Shown: positions 17,849-26,088 of the stretch, in pieces
Layout of the letters: each line of letters begins with the position of its first letter
How positions within the stretch are numbered: the first letter of the stretch is position 1
Source of the DNA: Paenibacillus sp. JNUCC-31
GTDB taxonomy: Bacteria; Bacillota; Bacilli; Paenibacillales; Paenibacillaceae
NCBI RefSeq assembly: GCF_014844075.1
Contig: NZ_CP062165.1
Location: 1,674,001 to 1,738,000 of the forward strand
Reading direction: 5' to 3'
DNA: 64,000 bases
Made by a program: the position numbers and the translations under genes
The notes under the pieces: generated by a model
Database searches by the model: none
What the model was told of the DNA's origin: nothing
Seen by the model: the letters and a program-made list of their open reading frames with translations, nothing else

Positions 17849-19311
17849 TACTTCGCTCCCTTCACAGCGGCAAGTGGTTTACATTTGGCTACAACTTGAG
17901 CCAGACCTGCGCCAGTAACACTATCGATAATTTCATCGACATTTTTATACGCTTGCGGAGATTCATCAATAATGGATTCAAGTGAACGCTGATTCACCAC
18001 GATCTCATCTGCTGTACCCACACCCAACGCCGTGGCAAAATCCTCAACGGTAACCAGACGCTTCGTGGCTGTACGTGAACGAATGCGTCCTGCACCATGG
18101 CAGATTGAATAATAGTTATCGGCTCCCTCGGGTTGACCCACCATGATATACGAAGCGGTCCCCATCGAACCAGGAATAAGAGCGGGATGACCTGTTGCCA
18201 GGTATGGCTTAGGATTATCCGGATGTCCTGCAGGCAATGCTCGTGTAGCCCCTTTGCGATGAACAAAGACCGAGCCTTGATCCGCGTGTGATTCCTCCCA
18301 TGCATAGTTGTGCATCAGGTCATATAGGGTACGGAATTCGCATTTCGGACCAAACACATCCCGAAACGCTTCGCGAATGGCATAAGCAATCAGATGGCGG
18401 TTAACCACGGCATAATTCAGCGCAGAATACATCATATTGACGTAATGGCGACCTTCCGCATGTTCAAGCGGCGCAAAAACCAGTCTTGGGTCGGAAGTTC
18501 CCAGCCCATTTCGCTGCATCACTTTAGCTATAGCCGATGAACTGGTTTGGCTTACATACCCTCCCCAGGCCCGTGAACCGGAATGGATCATGACAACAAT
18601 TTGTCCATCGTACAAGCCCCAAGTTTCGGCGATCTCTCGATTTTCCTCGGCAATTTCAATCGCTTGAATCTCGGCAAAATGGTTGCCTCCACCCAAGGTT
18701 CCCAGCTGACGATGAGCACGATGCCACGTCATATCTGGTACATGGTTTAACACTTCCTCATCATAGCTAAATTTACTGCTTTCTACATGGGTGATGGAAG
18801 TCGATTTTTTCGGTGTATAACTGTCCGGAATATATTTTTTGGGTAAGCCATGTAAACCCTTGCGTACAATATGCTCCAGACGGATATCCGAGTAATGACC
18901 ACGCTGATTCGCCTCCATCGGCAGCACTTTTTCAATGGCTTTCACAAGTTTGCGGCGCAGCTTCACGTCTTTCAGATCGTCCTTATGCAAATTGGTCATA
19001 TGCACCCGCATGCCACATCCGATGTCACTGCCCACGATGGATGGAGATACATAGCCACTCTTGGCGTCCCATACCGCCGTCGTTCCGATGCAGGTACCTA
19101 CTCCGACATGCACGTCAGGCGTGTAACTCATGTAGGAGATGCCCGGAATTTGCAAATTGTTATTCGCCATTTCAAACACCTTGTAATCCAGCGAGGAGAA
19201 CAGCTGTTGTGCCGCATAGACGGTTAAATCTCCAGCAGGCAGCTTGACTTCATGTCGGTAGCCACCTGAGATTTCATTTGGACTTGTAAATAAATGAGGT
19301 TGTGTATTCAT
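17848..19311 (-). CDS. rtcB: RtcB-family RNA ligase
   Basis: 487 residues, somewhat longer than the ~410 of E. coli RtcB. Metal and GMP-binding motifs are present: SIVGSDIGCGMRV with the metal-binding Cys, LGTLGGGNHFAEIQ, MIHSGSRAWGG, and CHGAGRIRSRT with the His that is guanylylated in known members. RtcB joins 2',3'-cyclic phosphate ends to 5'-OH ends using GTP and Mn2+, in tRNA splicing or repair of damaged RNA. No archease, RtcA or RtcR is adjacent; instead an AAA ATPase gene is coupled to it. A TGAACC-containing dyad (19350-19371) lies upstream. Confidence 0.9.
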   Translation of the reverse strand: MNTQPHLFTSPNEISGGYRHEVKLPAGDLTVYAAQQLFSSLDYKVFEMANNNLQIPGISYMSYTPDVHVGVGTCIGTTAVWDAKSGYVSPSIVGSDIGCGMRVHMTNLHKDDLKDVKLRRKLVKAIEKVLPMEANQRGHYSDIRLEHIVRKGLHGLPKKYIPDSYTPKKSTSITHVESSKFSYDEEVLNHVPDMTWHRAHRQLGTLGGGNHFAEIQAIEIAEENREIAETWGLYDGQIVVMIHSGSRAWGGYVSQTSSSAIAKVMQRNGLGTSDPRLVFAPLEHAEGRHYVNMMYSALNYAVVNRHLIAYAIREAFRDVFGPKCEFRTLYDLMHNYAWEESHADQGSVFVHRKGATRALPAGHPDNPKPYLATGHPALIPGSMGTASYIMVGQPEGADNYYSICHGAGRIRSRTATKRLVTVEDFATALGVGTADEIVVNQRSLESIIDESPQAYKNVDEIIDSVTGAGLAQVVAKCKPLAAVKGAK

Positions 19312-19415
19312 AAATGTTTATTATTCCTTCCTGTACGTTCAGCTAATTCGGTTCATTTCAAAAATTGAACCTAACGTTCTTCCGAATTCATATCCATATT
19401 CAGTACAACAAAAAA

Positions 19416-19446
19416 AGAAGTCACGGACAGTTCGCCCGTGACTTCT
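19416..19446 (-). terminator. Terminator of a small minus-strand transcription unit
   Basis: AAGAAGTCACGG pairs with CCGTGACTTCTT and is followed on the minus strand by seven T. No annotated gene ends here other than the small ORF at 19568-19669. Confidence 0.85.
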
Positions 19447-19567
19447 TCATGACAATAACGGATAACAAAGCAGCATGAACATGCCGCGTCTGTTCTCCAT
19501 TGCTATATAAGCCGAGAGTAGCATATCGATTAATAACGCTCCAACCATAAACGATATGCATCTTCCC

Positions 19568-19669
19568 CTATGTCGCCCGTATGAGGCCAAAGAGACGATG
19601 AACTGGATATACAATTGTGTCTGTGCTTCGTAGTGTCATTGTGGATTTCAAATCATAACCAACCATCAT
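19568..19669 (-). CDS. Small ORF (33 codons) in its own transcription unit
   Basis: MMVGYDLKSTMTLRSTDTIV and 13 more residues to TAG. AAGGGAGG lies 9 bases before the ATG, and a near-consensus promoter lies just upstream, so translation is plausible. In the -1 frame the sequence continues with a protein-like tail, GDIGEDAYRLWLERY, ending at 19530. This hints at a frameshifted or decayed gene, or a regulatory RNA of about 290 bases. No family recognised. Confidence 0.45.
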   Translation of the reverse strand: MMVGYDLKSTMTLRSTDTIVYPVHRLFGLIRAT

Positions 19670-19702
19670 ATCTCTCGGCCTCCCTTCATTAATATTATGT
19701 TT

Positions 19703-19732
19703 ATATTAAGCGGACTCGTTTCAGTGTGTCAA
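19703..19732 (-). promoter_or_regulatory. Promoter of the small transcription unit
   Basis: TTGACA (19727-19732) and TAATAT (19703-19708) are spaced by 18 bases on the minus strand. Confidence 0.7.
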
Positions 19733-19800
19733 CCCTTTTCTTGGAAAGTCCCCTATTCTGCATATGTATTGGATTTAACCTTCGTGCCAATCAATTATAT

Positions 19801-19837
19801 AAAAAAAGCAGGGTCTGTAAGGAACAGACCCTGCTTA
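19801..19837 (-). terminator. Terminator of the TerC-family gene
   Basis: AGCAGGGTCTGT pairs with ACAGACCCTGCT and is followed by a T run on the minus strand. Confidence 0.85.
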
Positions 19838-19909
19838 CTCAAGCATATCATGATGTTAGATATCGATTATTTAGGGTACATGTTTTGACAGATTAGACTT
19901 TACATCTTG

Positions 19910-20728
19910 TTATTTCCCTGCTTGTTTTTCCAGATCTCCCACAGGGTTCTCATCTTCTTTTTCAGGAACTTTGGAGGACAGGAACCAACCGCATACTGCA
20001 ATGGTAATCAATACGATATAGAATCCAAATTTCCAAATTTTATTTTCCGGGAAATGCTCATCGAGTACGCCAAGTGATGGGTGTGCCAATGTAATGACTG
20101 CCAGCTTAACCCCAACCCAACCTACAATAACGAAGGCTGCAACTTCAAGCCCTGGACGGGAATGAAGCAGCTTGACGAAGAACGAAGCCGCAAATCGCAT
20201 AATCACGAGTCCGATGAATCCACCAAGGAAAATGACGATAAACTGTCCACCGTCAAGTCCGCCAATAGGAGGCAATCCACTTGGTGGCAATGCCACAGCA
20301 AGGGCAACCGCTGCCAGTATGGAGTCAACTGCGAACGCGATATCCGCCACTTCCACCTTGAATACAGTCATCCAAAAACTGGATTGTTTTTTTGGTTTTT
20401 TGGGCGTGGAATCAGCCGCTTCATCTGTTTTGTTTCGGCTTCCCAACACCTTTTTGACAATGTGGTTTATTGAGATGTACAAGAGGTACAGGGCACCAAT
20501 CGCTTGAACCTGCCACACGTCCACCAGGAATGAGATCAGGAACAGTGAACCCAATCGGAAAATGAACGCCCCCACCAAACCATAAAACAACGCTTTTTTG
20601 CGTTTATCATCAGGTAAGTGCTTAACCATAATGGCAAGAACTAGTGCATTATCCGCTGCAAGTAGCCCCTCCAGGACTACTAGGACGACAAGTACCCACC
20701 CATACTCCAATAATAATGATAACTCCAA
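19910..20728 (-). CDS. TerC-family integral membrane protein (YkoY-like, probable Mn2+ exporter)
   Basis: About 272 residues with seven or more membrane helices. TerC hallmarks are VLEGLLAADNALVLAIMVKHLP near the N terminus and VEVADIAFAVDSILAAVALA in the middle, carrying conserved acidic residues in the membrane. Family members under yybP-ykoY control export manganese or metallate exoenzymes. The start is a TTG at 20728 with AAGGGGGAG six bases upstream; a longer frame to 20806 runs back through the second terminator hairpin and is not the real start. The gene is controlled by the riboswitch directly upstream. Confidence 0.85.
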   Translation of the reverse strand: MELSLLLEYGWVLVVLVVLEGLLAADNALVLAIMVKHLPDDKRKKALFYGLVGAFIFRLGSLFLISFLVDVWQVQAIGALYLLYISINHIVKKVLGSRNKTDEAADSTPKKPKKQSSFWMTVFKVEVADIAFAVDSILAAVALAVALPPSGLPPIGGLDGGQFIVIFLGGFIGLVIMRFAASFFVKLLHSRPGLEVAAFVIVGWVGVKLAVITLAHPSLGVLDEHFPENKIWKFGFYIVLITIAVCGWFLSSKVPEKEDENPVGDLEKQAGK

Positions 20729-20761
20729 AATTGACTCCCCCTTAGTTTCCTTATGATGTAC

Positions 20762-20798
20762 AAAAAAAGGACCTTTACCATCGCTGGTAAGGTCCTTT
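20762..20798 (-). terminator. Second leader terminator upstream of the TerC gene
   Basis: AAAGGACCTTACCA pairs with TGGTAAAGGTCC, followed by seven T. It lies after the riboswitch terminator and repeats its GGTAAAGGTC sequence, so alternative pairings between the two hairpins are possible. Confidence 0.75.
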
Positions 20799-20806
20799 AT
20801 ATTCAC

Positions 20807-20932
20807 AAAAAGAGACCTTTACCCAGCATGAAAACTTGGTAAAGGTCTCGCTAACAACAAAATTGCTGCCAATAAAGCCGGGGATATAATCCCGAACTGA
20901 CGACTTTACTGTGAAAGCTACTCCCCTTTAAC
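20807..20932 (-). promoter_or_regulatory. yybP-ykoY manganese riboswitch
   Basis: The minus strand shows the family's conserved parts in order: AAAGGGGAGTAGC at the 5' side, CCCCGGCTTTATTGGCA in the middle, then GCGAGACCTTTACC, which pairs with GGTAAAGGTCTC and is followed by TTTTT. The last hairpin doubles as the intrinsic terminator. In known members Mn2+ binding favours expression of a downstream metal-export gene, which fits the TerC/YkoY-like gene here. Confidence 0.9.
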
Positions 20933-20982
20933 ATCAGGAAATATGTAGTTTTTAGTTGAAACGGGTTTAATAACCTGTTCTC

Positions 20983-21011
20983 ATCATATTCATAACGATA
21001 TGCAAAGTCAA
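20983..21011 (-). promoter_or_regulatory. Promoter of the riboswitch-TerC unit
   Basis: TTGACT and TATGAT are spaced by 17 bases on the minus strand. The -35 overlaps the stop codon of the upstream DUF3817 gene. Confidence 0.75.
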
Positions 21012-21325
21012 GCTTTATTTGACTGTCTGCGATCCAACTTGCGAAAGACGAACCAATCATAGACAAAATTGCCCAGCGGGACAACCGAGACAAAAAATAT
21101 AGCAATCGGACGGCGTAAACGCCACTTTTGCGTAGTATACAGACTAACCATAAATAACATATACATCAGAAATAAAAAACCATAAATATTGCCAAACCAT
21201 ACGACCGCCTGAGGCATAATCCCCGCATCACGTAAGGGAAAAGCAATAAACAACAACAGCACATATGAAAGGCCCTGCAACCACATCATCAGTCGAAAAC
21301 GCCCAAGTGGTGAATGTAACATCAT
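21008..21325 (-). CDS. DUF3817-type small integral membrane protein
   Basis: 105 residues with three hydrophobic segments: MMWLQGLSYVLLLFIAFPLR, WFGNIYGFLFLMYMLFMVSLY and PIAIFFVSVVPLGNFVYDW. Spacing and the G-NxYGxLFxxY pattern match DUF3817 proteins, of unknown function. Start at 21325 (GGAGGAAA upstream) rather than 21352. Its stop codon overlaps the -35 box of the manganese riboswitch promoter, so transcription of the two genes may interfere or read through. Confidence 0.72.
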   Translation of the reverse strand: MMLHSPLGRFRLMMWLQGLSYVLLLFIAFPLRDAGIMPQAVVWFGNIYGFLFLMYMLFMVSLYTTQKWRLRRPIAIFFVSVVPLGNFVYDWFVFRKLDRRQSNKA

Positions 21326-21570
21326 TTTCCTCCTGCTTCTCATACACATCACAAATTACTTGCAACCTGTTCAGTATATCACAAAAAGGCAGTTCCCTCA
21401 TGCTTACCGATTTAGCATATTATCCCTTCCATATTGTTGCCATTTAGACTCTTCGTTCTTTTCAAATATTTTAATTTCACGCCCATATTTCATAGGAGCC
21501 AAATCCTCTCCTAACGCATAGGATACATGACGAAGATTGTTACGGATGTCGGACAAGGAGGAGCCTGTTG

Positions 21571-22674
21571 ATGAAAATAGCTATGGTTGCGCCTGAAAAA
21601 CTGCCTGTGCCGGGTAACGGTTCAGTCGAAATCTGTATTCTGGGTATTGCTCGCGAACTTGCACTCCATCACCAAGTGACAATCATTAGCCGTCAGATGC
21701 CAAACCTTGCTATCACAGAGCGAATGGACGGCATTACGATCCGACGCGTGCCCGCAAGCAGCCCTACCGAGTACACCAAGTCAGTCATCCGTTTATTGAA
21801 AATTCACCCCTTCGATCTTATCCAGGTAGACAACAGACCTTATAGCATGGCTGCCGTTAAACGCGCTTTTCCCCACTTGCCTGTGGTCCTCTATCTTCAC
21901 TCGTTAACCTTTGCTCAACCTGGACCTGCAAGATTAGCGCTGTTAAAACAAGCCAATTGGATTGGCGTCAATAGTCAATCCCTGAAACAAAGGCTTGGTC
22001 GCAGATTTCCTTCCCTGAAAAGACGTATGGGTGTCGTACCCCTGGGCGTGGACCTAGACCGCTTCTCGCCTGCAAATAAAGGAGAACAGCAGCTTCTGCA
22101 GAAACAGTTCGGAATTACGGGGTCATCATTCTCCATACTATATGTGGGCAGACTGATTCCCGGGAAGGGCGTGGATGTGCTGATTCGCGCAGTATCCCTT
22201 CTTCAACCTCAGGTACCCGTACAATTGATCGTTGTTGGAAGAGGACCTCAAGCGTACGTTCGTAAACTGCGACAGCTTGCAAAAAAATTAAAGGTTGATG
22301 CATCCTTTCGGGGTCAGGTCGCCCATAAACATATTGAACGTTTGTACCGGGCAGCCGATTGCCTGGTTTGTCCCTCACAGGAGCATGAGGCCTTTGGACT
22401 GGTTAATGTGGAAGCCATGGCTTCCGGACTGCCTGTCATCGCTTCGGACAATGGGGGCATTCGTGAGATCATTACATCCGGAAGTAACGGATACCTGGTG
22501 AAAGAGTATAACGATCCCCACAGTTTCGCTACCTACCTGTACAAACTGGCAGACAATCCTTCACTTGCCCGTTCCCTTGGAGAAGCTGGTCGTGTTAGTA
22601 CCGTTGAACATTTCAGTTGGGCCCAAACAGCTATGCATCTTGAATCAGCCTATACAAGACTCATCCGCGGATAA
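21571..22674 (+). CDS. GT4 glycosyltransferase, spore-coat CotSA/YtcC-like
   Basis: 367 residues with the GT-B fold of family 4. The N terminus MKIAMVAPEKLPVPGNGSVEI is characteristic of the CotSA-like group of Bacillales. VGRLIPGKGVDVLIRA marks the sugar-nucleotide half. EAFGLVNVEAMASGLPVIASDNGGIREII has the E-x7-E retaining motif. CotSA-type proteins act on spore coat or crust polysaccharide; that role is inferred from resemblance. ATG at 21571 follows AAGGAGGAG. It is monocistronic and convergent with the HIRAN gene, 24 bases away with no clear terminator between. Confidence 0.8.
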   Translation: MKIAMVAPEKLPVPGNGSVEICILGIARELALHHQVTIISRQMPNLAITERMDGITIRRVPASSPTEYTKSVIRLLKIHPFDLIQVDNRPYSMAAVKRAFPHLPVVLYLHSLTFAQPGPARLALLKQANWIGVNSQSLKQRLGRRFPSLKRRMGVVPLGVDLDRFSPANKGEQQLLQKQFGITGSSFSILYVGRLIPGKGVDVLIRAVSLLQPQVPVQLIVVGRGPQAYVRKLRQLAKKLKVDASFRGQVAHKHIERLYRAADCLVCPSQEHEAFGLVNVEAMASGLPVIASDNGGIREIITSGSNGYLVKEYNDPHSFATYLYKLADNPSLARSLGEAGRVSTVEHFSWAQTAMHLESAYTRLIRG

Positions 22675-22698
22675 ATGTTGGTGCACCTGTGCTTTTCG

Positions 22699-23061
22699 TC
22701 AAGCTTTTTCACGTGACTGCCAATCTGAAATAAAACGGTCCATATGCGGAACAGGCACATACATCATTTCAATTAACTCCACAATAATCATATCTTTCAT
22801 GGCAAACCTCACTTTAGCACAGGTCTGTTGGCGGAAAGCATCATAGATTCCCGAGCCTGTCCAGCAGCCGTGAGGAGTAAGATGTGGATGATTAACAATA
22901 TATCCAACCGTCCCAATGGGCGGAACTACGACCTTAATGGCTTCGCGGTCCACTCGATTATCGGGATCTTTGACCAGAAAGAGGGTATCGCCTACATTTA
23001 AAGCTTCTACGCCATGATAATGTTCCATTCCATACATGGCTGCAAATAATTTGGTACTCAT
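22699..23061 (-). CDS. HIRAN-domain protein
   Basis: 120 residues, almost entirely one HIRAN-like domain: GVEALNVGDTLFLVKDPDNRVDREAIKVVVPPIGTVGYIVNHP carries the family's D-P-x-N-x-x-D-x-x-A-I core. HIRAN domains bind 3' DNA ends or stalled forks in larger helicases; stand-alone bacterial versions are little studied. ATG at 23061 follows AAAGGAGC. It starts 50 bases after a WYL regulator and is probably in the same operon. WYL and HIRAN proteins both recur near nucleic-acid defence or repair genes. Confidence 0.72.
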   Translation of the reverse strand: MSTKLFAAMYGMEHYHGVEALNVGDTLFLVKDPDNRVDREAIKVVVPPIGTVGYIVNHPHLTPHGCWTGSGIYDAFRQQTCAKVRFAMKDMIIVELIEMMYVPVPHMDRFISDWQSREKA

Positions 23062-23111
23062 CACAAAAGCTCCTTTTACCCATTTTTTTTCGAATTTAGA
23101 AGGGGTTGAAA

Positions 23112-24077
23112 TTATTGATCTTCCTCATAGTGCTTCATCCACTCTATGAGTTGTTTACGAATTTCTTTACGATATTCTCGGGGCTCAAGGACCTCCGCTT
23201 CGGGACCAAATTGATATAACCATTTCAGAAATTCACGACTACTGTTCAGCGTAACTTCGAATAACAATCCACCATTCGGCAAATCCGTCATTCGTGGACG
23301 AACAAACATCTCTTCTTCTTTTATGTAGGGGGCCACTTTCTCAGTGAATCTTACTTTGAAATGAATAAGTTTATCCCCACGATCAATGGACCATGTGTTT
23401 TTCATGAACTGCGTTATGTTGAAATCACCCATTACAAAATGGGTATTGGTATGTACAACGTCCAGAAAGCGACTGAGCCTAAACAAACGTACTTTCTTCA
23501 GCAAGTGGCAGTAACCAATCAAATAGAAACGCTGATCACGCGGAATGAGGAAATAGGGATCAATGTCCCGGACCGTAATTTCATTTTTCGTAAGCGTGTG
23601 GTACTCGGTTCGAATCGTTTGCTGGTCCAGAATGGCTTCAATAACTGGAATAAGCAGATTCGGATATTTCCCTTCTTCCCGATATGCAGGCGTGCCCATA
23701 CGAATAATACCTGCAATATTCTCTACTATTTCGCTGTTTCTCGTTTTTAATTTGGCGTGGGCTGACATTACCTTATCAAAAGCCGAATCGAATTCAGCGG
23801 GAAGTTGTGAGGTATCCACTACGGATGGAAGCATGGAGAAGACCATCGCTTCCTGTTCCGTAAAATCCAGAGGATACATGGCAAATTCACCAATAAACCG
23901 ATACCCCTTGCCATAACCTTCGTTCATAATAGGGGCAACCCTGTCCAAAATTCGGAGATCGCGATAAATCGTGCGTACAGTTGTACCGCATTTCAACGCC
24001 AATTCTTTGGCGGAAATTCCGGGATTCGCTTGTATAGCCTGAAGTATACGCAGCAGACGAATTAATTTCTCTGTCAT
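23112..24077 (-). CDS. HTH and WYL-domain regulator, partner of the HIRAN protein
   Basis: 321 residues: N-terminal helix-turn-helix ISAKELALKCGTTVRTIYRDLRILDRVAPIMNEGYGKGYRF, then a WYL domain around FYLIGYCHLLKKVRLFRLSRF and a C-terminal WCX region. GAAGGGGAG lies before the ATG. It is a paralogue of the WYL regulator at 3796-4737 but is linked to a HIRAN gene, so its target may be this operon. Ligand unknown. Confidence 0.85.
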   Translation of the reverse strand: MTEKLIRLLRILQAIQANPGISAKELALKCGTTVRTIYRDLRILDRVAPIMNEGYGKGYRFIGEFAMYPLDFTEQEAMVFSMLPSVVDTSQLPAEFDSAFDKVMSAHAKLKTRNSEIVENIAGIIRMGTPAYREEGKYPNLLIPVIEAILDQQTIRTEYHTLTKNEITVRDIDPYFLIPRDQRFYLIGYCHLLKKVRLFRLSRFLDVVHTNTHFVMGDFNITQFMKNTWSIDRGDKLIHFKVRFTEKVAPYIKEEEMFVRPRMTDLPNGGLLFEVTLNSSREFLKWLYQFGPEAEVLEPREYRKEIRKQLIEWMKHYEEDQ

Positions 24078-24301
24078 GTCGTTTCTCCCCTTCGATATTT
24101 TATCGGCAAGGAAAACTAGTTCCTTTAGTACAGTACTAAATCTTTAGTCCCAAATTCATTTTCGCAAATTCACCTTACATGTATAGTTCAATCGGACTTA
24201 TTCGGCTTATTAAATATACATTCTCTTACTTGCTTGCGTAAAATGTTAACCTCAAGTCCTTATACCTACGCCTGATAGCCTATGTAGAATTCAAAAAAAT
24301 G

Positions 24302-24341
24302 AAAAAAGTCTTGTCTCTTTAACCAGAGACAAGACTTTTTC
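24302..24341. terminator. Bidirectional terminator
   Basis: AAAAAGTCTTGTCTCT pairs perfectly with AGAGACAAGACTTTTT around TTAACC. Confidence 0.85.
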
Positions 24342-24347
24342 CGTTGT

Positions 24348-24869
24348 TTAATTGTGCAATTGCAATAATTCATTCAGCACATTCACCATATGTTCGCACA
24401 GAGCAGGGACATCTCCCATCTGATCTTCATTCACACTGCGGTCAAAATGGACTTCAGCTGTGACATCATACGTTGCTGGCTGCTCTTCAAATATATAATG
24501 AATATGCTGCACCCTTCGTTGTTCCGGCCAGCTCTGTTGTAATACAGAGTTAATCGCCGGACACTGGATCTCCGGCTCCTTAATCATCATGCCAAACCGC
24601 AATTGCAAACGGCAACCCGCTTGGCCACCCGATATCTCCAGAATCTCAGTTGCCAAGTCCTCGAGCGAGGTGCTCAGTACTACTTCACCTGTGACTTCCG
24701 GGCAATCTCTCAGGCAGAACTGCAACGTGAACTCTCTGGACATGTGCGCCATCTCCAGCTGATCCTTACGATCCGTTATGGAAATAAGTTCATCCAGATT
24801 ATCGAGATCATACAAGTGATTTTCAAAGCCTACTTTCAAATTGTCATATATCGTTGGATCAAACATCAT
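24348..24869 (-). CDS. Conserved hypothetical cytosolic protein
   Basis: 173 residues, acidic, no signal peptide or membrane helix. I do not recognise a family. It alternates beta strands (FTLQFCLRD, CRLQLRFGMM, ATYDVTAEVHF) with a C-terminal helix (LCEHMVNVLNELLQL), suggesting one compact domain. AAGCAGGT lies 6 bases before the ATG. It is followed by a strong terminator. A 32-38-codon ORF lies upstream on the same strand. Confidence 0.6.
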   Translation of the reverse strand: MMFDPTIYDNLKVGFENHLYDLDNLDELISITDRKDQLEMAHMSREFTLQFCLRDCPEVTGEVVLSTSLEDLATEILEISGGQAGCRLQLRFGMMIKEPEIQCPAINSVLQQSWPEQRRVQHIHYIFEEQPATYDVTAEVHFDRSVNEDQMGDVPALCEHMVNVLNELLQLHN

Positions 24870-24978
24870 GTGAAACCTGCTTTCCTGTGAAAATTATACC
24901 TGGTTACTCCGATCATCATATACGGCAACGTTATGCTCGTAAATGACGTCCGTCCCCAAACAAAGCTCAAGTCAACAA

Positions 24979-25095
24979 TTAACCACCTGCGGGAATGATA
25001 CATGTATCTAAACCATCATAACGAATAATGCGACTGTGCAGCAATCTGTCATCACTCAAAACCACATCTCGATCCATCCTTTCCCCGGGCTCCAC
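24979..25095 (-). CDS. Possible small protein (38 codons from GTG, 32 from ATG at 25077)
   Basis: The frame reads MDRDVVLSDDRLLHSRIIRY then DGLDTCIIPAGG and TAA, which looks protein-like. The GTG at 25095 has AGCAGG upstream; the ATG has AAAGG with no spacing. It sits between the ctc terminator and the hypothetical gene. No family recognised. Confidence 0.3.
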   Translation of the reverse strand: MEPGERMDRDVVLSDDRLLHSRIIRYDGLDTCIIPAGG

Positions 25096-25113
25096 GTAAG
25101 GCCTGCTCCAACA

Positions 25114-25142
25114 TAAAAAGCCCGGTCATCATGACCGGGCTT
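25114..25142 (-). terminator. ctc terminator
   Basis: AAGCCCGGTCA-TGA-TGACCGGGCTT is followed by TTTT on the minus strand. Confidence 0.85.
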
Positions 25143-25176
25143 GCGTAAAGTACAGCATATTGGACATGCTGATCCT

Positions 25177-25809
25177 CTATTCTTCTTTGGCTGTTTCCGC
25201 TTCTGCTGCCGGTACAGCTTCATCAGCAGAAGCCGTAGGCTCTTCCTCAGCTGCTTGTGGAGGCATCACGGAAGCGATGATGGAATCAGCTGACGTCACC
25301 AGAGTCAGACCTTTATCCAGCTTGATATCTGCCGCCGTCAAGCGATCACCAATTTCCAAGCCGCTAACATCCACCTCAATGGAGGTTGGCAGATCAGCTG
25401 GAAGCCCTTCGACCTCCAGTTGAGTTTCCTGTGTTTGGAACACACCGCCTGCTTTGGAACCAGCAGCGGTACCTTGGAAGTCGATCGATACACTTACACT
25501 GATCGGCTTGTTTTTGGAAATTTGCAGGAAGTCCACATGCAATAGACGTCCATTACGTTCCTGCTGATCCTTGATCAGCACCGGAACCGTTTTGCCACCC
25601 TCCACTTGGAGATTGAACATCTCGGAGCGGCCTGTACGTGCTACTTTCAGCATTTCTTTTTCATCCACATGTATCGCGGAACCTTCCAGTCCCGGGCCAT
25701 AAACGACAGCCGGAACGCGTCCGCCTTGTCTTAACAGGCGCAATGCTGCACCTTTCTTTTCAGTTCTTGGTGTTGCCGTAAGTTGAGCCATTTTTCCGTT
25801 GGATTTCAT
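25177..25809 (-). CDS. ctc: 50S ribosomal protein L25, general stress protein Ctc
   Basis: 210 residues: N-terminal L25 domain (LTATPRTEKKGAALRLLRQGGRVPAVVYGP) that binds 5S rRNA, then the TL5/Ctc C-terminal domain with LPTSIEVDVSGLEIGDRLTAADIKLDKG, and an acidic Ala/Glu tail. AAGGAGG precedes the ATG. The long form is the one in Bacillales, where it is stress induced. No promoter was identified with confidence in the 279 bases upstream. Confidence 0.93.
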   Translation of the reverse strand: MKSNGKMAQLTATPRTEKKGAALRLLRQGGRVPAVVYGPGLEGSAIHVDEKEMLKVARTGRSEMFNLQVEGGKTVPVLIKDQQERNGRLLHVDFLQISKNKPISVSVSIDFQGTAAGSKAGGVFQTQETQLEVEGLPADLPTSIEVDVSGLEIGDRLTAADIKLDKGLTLVTSADSIIASVMPPQAAEEEPTASADEAVPAAEAETAKEE

Positions 25810-26007
25810 GATTGAACATCCTCCTTCAAGGGATCCTTACTTCATATTTGGTAGGAAGCATAAGCTTCTCTCTTCGACCAGAATGGCCTTTGAATGCTGT
25901 GGCCGAATCTGGGGCCATATCTATATTTACCCCAATGATAGACCATCTCAAACACTGGCTTGTATAGTTTTTTTATTTTCCCGGGCAACATGTGCCCTTT
26001 TGTTGAA

Positions 26008-26041
26008 CAAAAAGGCAGCCGGAATACCATCCGACCGCCTG
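26008..26041 (-). terminator. Terminator of the large pullulanase gene
   Basis: AGGCGGTCGG pairs imperfectly with CCGGCTGCCT and is followed by TTTTTG on the minus strand. Confidence 0.65.
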
Positions 26042-26088
26042 TAAATTATGCACTCTTAACCCCTGTATAGAGCTATAGCCTAGCCATT

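Noticed and set aside
20729..20806. N-terminal extension of the TerC protein (MNIKDLTSDGKG onward)
   Set aside because: It is a translation of the second leader terminator; a TTG with a strong ribosome site lies downstream.
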